Origin: Planctomycetaceae bacterium
Lineage (GTDB): Bacteria; Planctomycetota; Planctomycetia; Planctomycetales; Planctomycetaceae
DNA: 47,074 nucleotides
NCBI GenBank assembly: GCA_020426345.1
Contig: JAGQQE010000010.1
Location: forward strand, 1 to 47,074
Reading direction: 5' to 3'
Shown in pieces: positions 27,656 to 34,438 of the stretch. Every line of letters begins with the position of its first letter. Positions within the stretch are counted from its first letter, which is position 1. The notes under the pieces are model-generated. The model saw only the letters and a program-made list of their open reading frames with translations. It was not told the DNA's origin and made no database searches. The translations under genes were made by a program, and so were the position numbers.

Positions 27656-28585
27656 ATGGCAACGGTACTGGTGACGGGCGGAGCAGGTTTTCTGGGAAGC
27701 CACTTGTGTGATCGACTGATTGAACGTGGCGACGAAGTAATTTGCGTTGACAACTTTTTTACGGGTAACAAGAACAATATCCGACACCTGATGTCGAACC
27801 CCAGGTTCGAGCTGATTCGGCATGACATTGTCCATCCGCTTTATGTTGAAGCGGATCGCATCTTCAATCTGGCGTGTCCGGCATCGCCGGAGGCCTACCA
27901 ATACAATCCCATCAAGACCATCAAGACATCAACGGTCGGTATGGTCAACATCATGGGGCTGGCGAAACGGTGTGGCGCGCGAGTTCTGCATGCGTCTACT
28001 TCCGAAGTCTACGGTGACCCTCAGGTTCATCCACAAACCGAAGACTACTGGGGGCATGTGAATCCGATCGGTCCACGCAGTTGTTATGACGAAGGGAAGC
28101 GGATTGCCGAATCGCTGTTGATGAATTATCACGAAGCGCACGGCACGGAAATTCGAATTATACGAATCTTTAACACGTATGGCCCGCGGATGGCTCCGGA
28201 TGATGGTCGAGTCATTTCGAACTTTATCACACAGGCACTTCGAGGTGATGACATCACCGTTTATGGCGATGGAACACAAACACGGTCGTTCTGTTTTGTC
28301 AGCGACCTGATCGAGGGAATGCTTCGTCTGATGGATCAGGACGTACATACCGGGCCGGTTAATATTGGTAACCCCGTCGAAAACACAATGCTTGAACTGG
28401 CCGAAGCCGTTATCCAGGCGACCGACAGTAAGTCGAAAATTGTTCACATGCCATTGCCAAAGGACGACCCGCAAAAACGATGTCCGGACATCACCCGAGC
28501 GAAGAACTGGCTTGGCTGGGAACCCGAAGTACCGCTTGCCGAAGGCCTTCAAAAGACCATCGACTGGTATTCGAAGCACATCTAA
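27656..28585 (+). CDS. UDP-glucuronate decarboxylase (UDP-xylose synthase)
   Basis: A 309-residue extended short-chain dehydrogenase that turns UDP-glucuronate into UDP-xylose through an NAD-bound 4-keto intermediate. It has the Rossmann motif [11 protein letters not shown] (7-17) and the family-specific [12 protein letters not shown]. Further on are [32 protein letters not shown] with the catalytic Ser/Thr, YDEGKR with the catalytic Tyr and Lys, and [17 protein letters not shown]. These blocks separate UXS from ordinary UDP-glucose epimerases with good confidence. It lies 24 bases before the UDP-glucuronate 4-epimerase gene on the same strand, so both branches from UDP-glucuronate are encoded together. 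The dehydrogenase making the substrate is at 80-1399. Confidence 0.92.
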   Translation: MATVLVTGGAGFLGSHLCDRLIERGDEVICVDNFFTGNKNNIRHLMSNPRFELIRHDIVHPLYVEADRIFNLACPASPEAYQYNPIKTIKTSTVGMVNIMGLAKRCGARVLHASTSEVYGDPQVHPQTEDYWGHVNPIGPRSCYDEGKRIAESLLMNYHEAHGTEIRIIRIFNTYGPRMAPDDGRVISNFITQALRGDDITVYGDGTQTRSFCFVSDLIEGMLRLMDQDVHTGPVNIGNPVENTMLELAEAVIQATDSKSKIVHMPLPKDDPQKRCPDITRAKNWLGWEPEVPLAEGLQKTIDWYSKHI

Positions 28586-28609
28586 CAGTCTTCAGGGAAG
28601 AATGATTCC

Positions 28610-29623
28610 ATGGCACGAATTCTTGTGACGGGAGCCGCCGGGTTTATCGGTATGCACACTGCAACCCGGCTGCTGGATCGCGGCGATAGGGTTGTTGGTC
28701 TCGACAATCTCAACGATTATTACTCGCCGCAGCTAAAGCAGGATCGACTGGCAACACTGGCCAGTCGTGACGGTTTCCAGTTTCACCAGATGAATCTGGA
28801 AGACCGTGACGGCCTGATGCGGTTGTTTGAACAAAACCAGTTTGACAGCGTCATCCATCTGGCTGCACAGGCTGGTGTTCGGTATTCGCTCACAAACCCT
28901 CACACGTACGTTGATTCAAATCTGGTGGGATTCGTGAGTGTCCTGGAAGCCTGTCGCCACAACAGCATTGGCCACCTCGTTTACGCTTCGTCCAGTTCAG
29001 TTTACGGAGCCAACAGGAAGATTCCGTTTCGTACAGACGACCGAGTGGACTTTCCTATCAGTCTCTACGCGGCCACCAAGAAGGCCAATGAACTGATGGC
29101 TCATACTTACAGCCATCTGTATGACCTGCCGACAACCGGCCTTCGTTTCTTTACTGTCTACGGTCCGTGGGGACGTCCGGATATGGCCATCTGGATGTTC
29201 ACCGAAGCAATTCTGAAGGGCAAGCCCATCGACGTCTTTAACAATGGGCAAATGAAGCGGGACTTCACATTCATCGACGATATCGTGGAAGGAGTGATTC
29301 GGGTCAACGATCATGTTCCCCAACGAGGCGTATCAAATACGGTTGACGCCTCGCAGGACATGCCACAAACCGATGCCCCATACAGCATCTATAACATAGG
29401 AAACAACCAGCCTGTCGAGCTGATGCGCATGATCGAGGCACTCGAAGAATGTCTGGGCGTTAAGGCTGAAAAACGGATGCTTCCGATGCAACCGGGCGAT
29501 GTCCCAATGACTTACGCAGATATCGACGCTCTGCAGGCTGCCGTTGGTTTTCGGCCAGAAACATCAATCGAAGCGGGCATCGAGCAATTCGTACGATGGT
29601 ACAAAGGCTACTTCAGGGTCTGA
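28610..29623 (+). CDS. UDP-glucuronate 4-epimerase-like NAD-dependent epimerase
   Basis: A 337-residue extended SDR enzyme, most like the CapI/LpsL/GAE group that converts UDP-glucuronate to UDP-galacturonate. It shows TGAAGFIGMH (7-16), the group-typical GLDNLNDYYSPQLKQDRL, HLAAQAGVRYSL, SSSSVYGANRKIPF, the YAATKK active-site pair and RFFTVYGPWGRPDMA. A C-terminal block MQPGDVPMTYAD is also a hallmark of this group. AGGGA stands about 11 bases before the ATG. It is co-transcribed with the UDP-xylose synthase upstream and followed by a hairpin at 29688-29721. Related enzymes epimerise other acidic sugars, so the exact substrate is likely but not certain. Confidence 0.9.
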   Translation: MARILVTGAAGFIGMHTATRLLDRGDRVVGLDNLNDYYSPQLKQDRLATLASRDGFQFHQMNLEDRDGLMRLFEQNQFDSVIHLAAQAGVRYSLTNPHTYVDSNLVGFVSVLEACRHNSIGHLVYASSSSVYGANRKIPFRTDDRVDFPISLYAATKKANELMAHTYSHLYDLPTTGLRFFTVYGPWGRPDMAIWMFTEAILKGKPIDVFNNGQMKRDFTFIDDIVEGVIRVNDHVPQRGVSNTVDASQDMPQTDAPYSIYNIGNNQPVELMRMIEALEECLGVKAEKRMLPMQPGDVPMTYADIDALQAAVGFRPETSIEAGIEQFVRWYKGYFRV

Positions 29624-29687
29624 AACGAGCTGCGCAAGAATGGTCCGGCGTTAGATCCGTCCTGAAGGGTTTGGCCCGGCAAAAGCA

Positions 29688-29721
29688 AAGGGAGTCCGTG
29701 GCGATCACCACGAACTCCCTT
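29688..29721. terminator. Hairpin terminator between convergent genes
   Basis: AAGGGAGT and ACTCCCTT enclose an inner CGTGG/CCACG stem (13 pairs, one mismatch, 6-base loop). On the minus strand it is followed by a T-rich stretch (TTTGCTTTT) and lies 62 bases past the HesB/IscA stop; on the plus strand it follows the epimerase by 64 bases. It may serve both directions, better on minus. Confidence 0.65.
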
Positions 29722-29783
29722 ACGTTTGACTGTTTCACCGGGACCAGAGCCCGTAAGCCCTGAATGCAGCACAGCCGGTCTTG

Positions 29784-30113
29784 CTAGACGGAGAAGCTGT
29801 TGCCACAGCCGCAGGACTTAACAATGTTGGGGTTGTTGAACGTAAACCCGCGTCGATCCAGCCCGCTGTAGAAATCAATCACGGTTCCGTCGAGGAACAG
29901 TTCGCTTTTCTTATCGACAACCAGTTCTACTCCATGATGCTGGAAGAGCAGGTCTGCTGTTTCGTTGTAGGAGTTGGTAAAGTCGAAGTTGTATTCCAGC
30001 CCGCTGCAACCACCACCCCGCACACCAACGCGAACGTACTTCAGGTCGTCGCGATTCTGTTCCTGAATGACGCGCTTGATTTCGGTGGCAGCCGCTTCTG
30101 TCACGATCACCAT
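29784..30113 (-). CDS. HesB/IscA-family iron-sulfur carrier
   Basis: A 109-residue A-type carrier that delivers Fe-S clusters to target enzymes. The three conserved cysteines are present: GGGCSGLEY in the middle and SCGCGNSF at the C-terminus. The N-terminal VTEAAATEIKRVI and the central YSGLDRRGFTFNNPN are typical of the ErpA/IscA group. The ATG at 30113 has GGGAG ten bases upstream; an in-frame start at 30227 would add 38 unrelated residues. No other Fe-S assembly gene is nearby, so it stands alone. ErpA is a reasonable label but IscA or SufA cannot be excluded. A ferredoxin gene, a possible client, lies at 46.6-46.9 kb. Confidence 0.93.
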   Translation of the reverse strand: MVIVTEAAATEIKRVIQEQNRDDLKYVRVGVRGGGCSGLEYNFDFTNSYNETADLLFQHHGVELVVDKKSELFLDGTVIDFYSGLDRRGFTFNNPNIVKSCGCGNSFSV

Positions 30114-30550
30114 TTGAACGATACTCCCATGCGAAATGCCGGATTTCCACTGAATCCAGGCCAGATGATTCAAGTAAACGCAGTCCAACGAGCGGCACTG
30201 CGACACTACTTTAGACGGAAAAGTCACGATGTGAAGCGCAAATCTGCAACGGACACTCCGCCGGACGCAAGTTGATCCGGGGAAGGCTCGAACCGATGGT
30301 TCCGGGAGGAGTTTTGCGTGGGAATCGCCACTGGAACTTTTGAGATTTGAGAAATCTCACCAGGTAATTCGTGCGTTCTGCGAATCTGTGAAGGCCACCG
30401 AATAGCGGGATCCTGACGCCTATCCCTGGAATGACAGGTTTTTGACCGTTACATTGCTGTTTCGACTCCAGGTGACTAGCGCTGAACAGGTTTGATCGTG
30501 GTGTTGACCTGAATCCGGCAAACCGTGAGTACTGAGAAAGCAGCAATCAG
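30114..30550. other. Divergent intergenic region with palindrome
   Basis: These 437 bases lie between the start of the HesB/IscA gene (minus) and the membrane-protein gene (plus). There is no convincing gene or RNA. A perfect 8-bp inverted repeat with a 3-base spacer is at 30341-30359. Confidence 0.5.
30341..30359. promoter_or_regulatory. Palindrome, possible operator
   Basis: TGAGATTT-gag-AAATCTCA is a perfect 8-bp inverted repeat in the divergent region, 228 bases from the HesB/IscA start and 192 from the membrane-protein start. No T-tract follows, so a protein-binding site is more likely than a terminator. The regulator is unknown. Confidence 0.4.
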
Positions 30551-31516
30551 ATGAGCGAATCGAATACCGATAAGAGTGCCCCTGCAAAGGCTGAGGAGGC
30601 TAAGCGTGCTCCGGACCGACCGGAACATGTGTACCTTGTGTCCTACCCCAAAATCGTATTCCTTTACCCGACCGTGGTCACGGCCCTGTTCTGCGCCGTG
30701 TTCATGTGGGCGAAAGGCGGCCTGCCGGAAAGGGTCGCGGCACCAGATTCGGCAACGGCGGGTGTTCTGCCACATGTCATGCTGGACGACACACGAGTGG
30801 TGTTTGCATCGTTCGATGAACTGGCGACAGACTCGTCCGGCAACGATGGAGCTGCTCAAACGCAGAACGAATCCGAAGAATCAGCCGCCGAGCCCCCCCT
30901 AGCCGCGAACGAAGAATCCGGTGAAGCCGCAGAATCCGGTGCGGCCACAGAAGAGGGGCCAACCTATCATTTCGTTTGCGCCCGCATTTTTCTGCTCGTA
31001 TTCTTCCTGAATCTCGTCGTGATAGCCTTCGACTTCCCTCGAACAACATCGTTGACATGGTTTTTTGCCGTCGTCGCGATTGCCGTTGGTCTGTGGACGC
31101 TGTTTCGTATGAATGAAGGTCTGGCTCCTCGAGTTGTCCAAAGCCTTCTTAGTGTGCAGCCGGCAGCCAATTCTTCGTTCTACTTCATTTTCGCACTCGG
31201 CATGCTGATACTTTACATCGCTGTTCTTATCAGTCGCCGCTTCGACTATTGGGAAGTCCGTGGGAATGAGCTTCTGCATCATCACGGAGTGCTGAGCGAT
31301 CTTGAACGCTTCTCTGCGCCGAATCTGCGTATCGACAAAGAAATCAACGACGTGTTCGAGTACCTGCTGATGCGGTCCGGCCGCCTGATCCTGCACCCAA
31401 GCAATGAACGCCGTGCGATCGTTCTTGAAAATGTGTTGTTTATCAGTCGGAAAGAAGACGCAATCACCCGCATGCTTGGTGCACTTCAGGTTCGAGTTCG
31501 GACGGATTCTGAATAA
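30551..31516 (+). CDS. Membrane protein with PH-like C-terminal domain
   Basis: A 321-residue membrane protein with no family I can name firmly. After a charged 25-residue start come YPKIVFLYPTVVTALFCAVFMW (first helix) and an acidic, Ala/Glu/Ser-rich loop (about 85-135). Two or three more helices follow (about 138-160, 165-182, 200-220). The last 95 residues (YWEVRGNELLHHHGVL to the end) are predicted beta strands and a helix that resemble bacterial PH-like (bPH2) domains. Its role is unknown. It is followed 72 bases later by an MFS transporter on the same strand, so a shared transcript is likely. Confidence 0.72.
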   Translation: MSESNTDKSAPAKAEEAKRAPDRPEHVYLVSYPKIVFLYPTVVTALFCAVFMWAKGGLPERVAAPDSATAGVLPHVMLDDTRVVFASFDELATDSSGNDGAAQTQNESEESAAEPPLAANEESGEAAESGAATEEGPTYHFVCARIFLLVFFLNLVVIAFDFPRTTSLTWFFAVVAIAVGLWTLFRMNEGLAPRVVQSLLSVQPAANSSFYFIFALGMLILYIAVLISRRFDYWEVRGNELLHHHGVLSDLERFSAPNLRIDKEINDVFEYLLMRSGRLILHPSNERRAIVLENVLFISRKEDAITRMLGALQVRVRTDSE

Positions 31517-31588
31517 GGTCGACGTCATCTGTTGACCAATGCATCGGTGTGTGTCTCCCGTCAGAGTTGTGGATGGATCCAAACCACG

Positions 31589-33136
31589 ATGAGCGAAGTT
31601 CAAACGGTTCCCAGCGGCGGTGACGGATCGGATGGCGGGAGCGATTCACTCGACGAAGGCAGTAATGCTCTTCCTCCAACGCTGGCAACCCCAACCTTTG
31701 CTGGTTTCGTCACTACACAATTTCTGGGTGCATTTAACGACAACTACTTTAAACAGCTTGTGCTGCTGGCTTGTCTGAACGAAAAGGCAGCCAGCAGTAC
31801 TGATCTGCAGCCACTGGCTGTATTTGCGTTCGCACTTCCTTTCGTCCTGCTGTCCGGCTTCGGAGGATTCCTCTCGGATCGCTTTTCGCGTCAGCGAATT
31901 ATTGTCGCCTGCAAAGTTGGCGAAATCGGCGTCATGGCCCTGTCGCTGCTGGTTCTGCTGATCCCGGGACTCAGCAGCAGGACACAACTGATGCTGCTGA
32001 TCGCGGTCCTTGGTTTTATGGGGGCACAGAGCGCGTTGTTTGGTCCGTCCAAGTATGGATCACTACCGGAGTTGTTTCGCCCGGAACAACTTCTGCCGGT
32101 GAATGGCATTGTGCAGATGACCACGTTTCTCGCCATCATCTTTGGGATGGTCGCTGCCGGAGTTACGCTTGATTACCTGGATCGATCGCTCTGGCCGGGA
32201 AGTGTGATCGCCGTCGGTATCGCCATTGCCGGCACACTGACTTCGTTATTGATTCGCCGAACCAGAGCAGCGAATCCTTCACTTTCGCTTCGCCCGGAGC
32301 ATCTGGGGATACCCAGGGATATTCGTACGTTGCTGAAGAATCAGCCGCCACTCTACTCCGCCATTCTGATTGCGTCGGTGTTTTGGTTTATTGGTGGAAT
32401 AACACAGCCAGCGGTCAACACCCTCGGCCGTGAGATGATGGGGCTTTCAGAGACTCGCGCAAGTGTTCTGGCGGCATCAATCGGGGTGGGAATTGCAAGT
32501 GGATGTATTGCTGTCGGTGTCCTGGGCAAACATGCCGGTCCGACCTGGGTCATGCGTGGCGCGTGGGGAATGATTCTCTCGTTGTTTTCTATCAGTTTGC
32601 TCGCCAGCCAAACATACTCACGACCTGGATCAGCAGGGACTGACACAGTTCATGTCGATCATCAGGGGGCGGTTGACGACGCAGCTTCCGGTCTCGGTGT
32701 CAGTTCCTCAGACACGACTTTGGCGGAGGATTCTGACGGAATCTCCACATCCGAAATCGGCCCCTCTGAATCCGGTGCCAGGGAATCAATTGTCGAGGCC
32801 ATCTTTCATGCACCGAAGATCGAGTGGGCCCTTCGTTTTTGTATGGCAATGCTGGGCTTTTTTGCAGGGACATTTGTCGTTCCTCTGCAGGTCTATATTC
32901 AGCAGGCACCATCGCAGGAGTTAAAAGGTCGAGTGCTTGGGACACAGAATCTGATTAACTGGATTGGTATTGTTCTTTCTGCCGTATTTCTGATTGTCTA
33001 CAACCTGACGCTTGCCTCCCTTTTCGATGCTGAAACGCTGTCAGCTCGACATCATATCATATTCACCATACTGGCCATCCTGCTGCTTCCAATTGCATTC
33101 TATTACCGACTTCCCGCTCGGTTAGACACCGAATAG
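31589..33136 (+). CDS. MFS transporter, LplT-like
   Basis: A 515-residue major facilitator with about 12 helices. The first helix has FLGAFNDNYFKQLVLL, a signature of the LplT/Aas lysophospholipid transporters. The loop between helices 2 and 3 reads GFGGFLSDRFSRQR, the MFS loop motif, and ALFGPSKYGSLPELF also fits LplT. Between the C-terminal helices about 75 hydrophilic, acidic residues (about 350-425 in this numbering) are inserted in a cytoplasmic loop. In other bacteria LplT-like proteins flip lysophospholipids inward for re-acylation; no acyltransferase domain is fused or adjacent here. I chose the ATG at 31589; an upstream start at 31532 adds 19 residues that do not fit. Confidence 0.88.
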   Translation: MSEVQTVPSGGDGSDGGSDSLDEGSNALPPTLATPTFAGFVTTQFLGAFNDNYFKQLVLLACLNEKAASSTDLQPLAVFAFALPFVLLSGFGGFLSDRFSRQRIIVACKVGEIGVMALSLLVLLIPGLSSRTQLMLLIAVLGFMGAQSALFGPSKYGSLPELFRPEQLLPVNGIVQMTTFLAIIFGMVAAGVTLDYLDRSLWPGSVIAVGIAIAGTLTSLLIRRTRAANPSLSLRPEHLGIPRDIRTLLKNQPPLYSAILIASVFWFIGGITQPAVNTLGREMMGLSETRASVLAASIGVGIASGCIAVGVLGKHAGPTWVMRGAWGMILSLFSISLLASQTYSRPGSAGTDTVHVDHQGAVDDAASGLGVSSSDTTLAEDSDGISTSEIGPSESGARESIVEAIFHAPKIEWALRFCMAMLGFFAGTFVVPLQVYIQQAPSQELKGRVLGTQNLINWIGIVLSAVFLIVYNLTLASLFDAETLSARHHIIFTILAILLLPIAFYYRLPARLDTE

Positions 33137-33835
33137 CAGACGCCCGGCACAGCTATTCCACCAGCTGCACTGCCCGAAATGACCTGGGCGTCGTGTTTGT
33201 GTCCATGATGCGCGACAACGAAATGCCAGACCGTTTACTGATCCAGCAGCATGGCTGTGAGATCGTTCTTGCCTCCTCCGTGCGCGAAAGCCTTGTGATA
33301 TGCCGCCAGTGACGTCGGGTTCACGGGCCGAGATCCGGATCGGATCATTCCGGAATACCTGGATTCAAACCTGCGGCACAAAGGCCATGACTGCGTGATC
33401 GTCTCTTGTTCATCGGCGTTTCGGTGATTTGGCTGAGTCATGTGTTTGAATGGGTCGGATTTTTCCCCGCCGGGCATGTTCCCCGTCTGATCTTCATGGT
33501 GAACACTGGAAGCATCTGCTCTCGTTGCCCATGCTGAGAACACTAGAGATCCCGGAATCCCGCTGGAAATTCCTGAAATCTGTTCCAGGGCTTTTCGGGT
33601 GACAAACCTCTCAAAAACCGCGGCAAAGGAGAATGGCCCGGAAGTTTTTTCATGAGTTTTTGTTTACTTTGGCTGAGGTGTCGTTGTCGGAATGGCCTGA
33701 AACCCGCGATATACGGGAGTCTTGAGCTCAATAGAGTGTTTTGAAAATCTTTTGGAAAATGGCGGCATTTCGTGGCGGGCTTTCAATGAGGAAGTGACTC
33801 ATGAATCCGGCTGCTGTTGATTTTACGAGGCTTTC
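33137..33835. other. Upstream region of the sigma-kinase cassette
   Basis: These 699 bases hold no convincing gene; a 102-codon minus-strand frame (33235-33543) has no recognisable domain. The right end has an AT-richer block (33735-33765) and a 13-codon leader frame before the sigma-factor start, and it must contain the cassette promoter. Confidence 0.45.
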
Positions 33836-33842
33836 ATGCTGA
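33801..33842 (+). CDS. Possible 13-residue leader peptide of the sigma-factor gene
   Basis: ATG at 33801 opens a 13-codon frame (MNPAAVDFTRLSC) whose TGA overlaps the start region of the sigma gene. An AGGAAG ribosome-site candidate lies about six bases before it. Such an arrangement could couple or tune sigma translation. It is short enough to be chance; the evidence is position only. Confidence 0.3.
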   Translation: MNPAAVDFTRLSC

Positions 33843-34438
33843 GGACTTTGTCAGACCAGTCGCTGCTTCAACGACTCCGCACGGGTAGCGAAGATGCCGC
33901 AACTGAGTTATACGGGCGTTATGCCAAGCGTCTTGATTGCATTGCATCAAGGGGTCTGGGCAGCGACATGCGCTCAGTTGTCGGCAGTGAGGATGTTGTT
34001 CAATCGATTTTCAGGACGTTTTTTCGAAGGGCGGCGGCAGGAGATTATGACGTCCCGGAAGGCTCTGAGCTCTGGAATCTCCTGGTCACAATCTCACTCA
34101 ATAAGATTCGCGCGATCGGGCTGCATTATCGCCGACAGAAGCGCAGTGTTGCTCGAACAAAACACGGAGACTCCGCTACAGACGACATGGCGGTTGGCGA
34201 TGACGTTGCCTGTCAGGTCCTGCGGATGGTGATTGATGAGCTGATCGAGTCATTGCCGGAATCTCATCAGCGCATCATACATTTGCATATTGACAATTGG
34301 GGAGTTTCCGAGATCGCTTCGAAAACTCAACGATCGAAACGAACGGTCGAACGTGTTCTGCAGCAATTCCGAACGCAGTTGAAAGAGCTGATTTGCGACG
34401 ACGTGAATGACAAATCCGAACTCCACGAAGATGCTTAA
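33836..34438 (+). CDS. ECF-family RNA polymerase sigma factor
   Basis: A 200-residue ECF sigma factor of the kind found in planctomycetes. Region 2 is near residues 20-90 (ELYGRYAKRLDCIAS, then SEDVVQSIFRTFFRRA and LWNLLVTISLNKIR). Region 4, a helix-turn-helix, is near 140-190 (LPESHQRIIHLHIDNWGVSEIASKTQRSKRTVERVLQQF). GAGG stands five bases before the ATG. Its last 32 bases overlap the Ser/Thr kinase gene, which is strong evidence that the two act together. Kinase-linked ECF factors are thought to be activated by phosphorylation, since no anti-sigma gene is present here. Likely targets are its own operon and perhaps the adhesin gene at 39.9 kb; that is inference. Confidence 0.92.
   Translation: MLRTLSDQSLLQRLRTGSEDAATELYGRYAKRLDCIASRGLGSDMRSVVGSEDVVQSIFRTFFRRAAAGDYDVPEGSELWNLLVTISLNKIRAIGLHYRRQKRSVARTKHGDSATDDMAVGDDVACQVLRMVIDELIESLPESHQRIIHLHIDNWGVSEIASKTQRSKRTVERVLQQFRTQLKELICDDVNDKSELHEDA

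Noticed and set aside
27929-28579. Minus-strand open frame of 216 codons inside the UDP-xylose synthase gene
   Set aside because: It is the complement of a well-supported enzyme gene and lacks any motif.
30270-30300. tRNA T-arm-like GGTTCGAGCC on the minus strand
   Set aside because: The flanking bases do not pair as a T stem, and no acceptor or anticodon arm is found.
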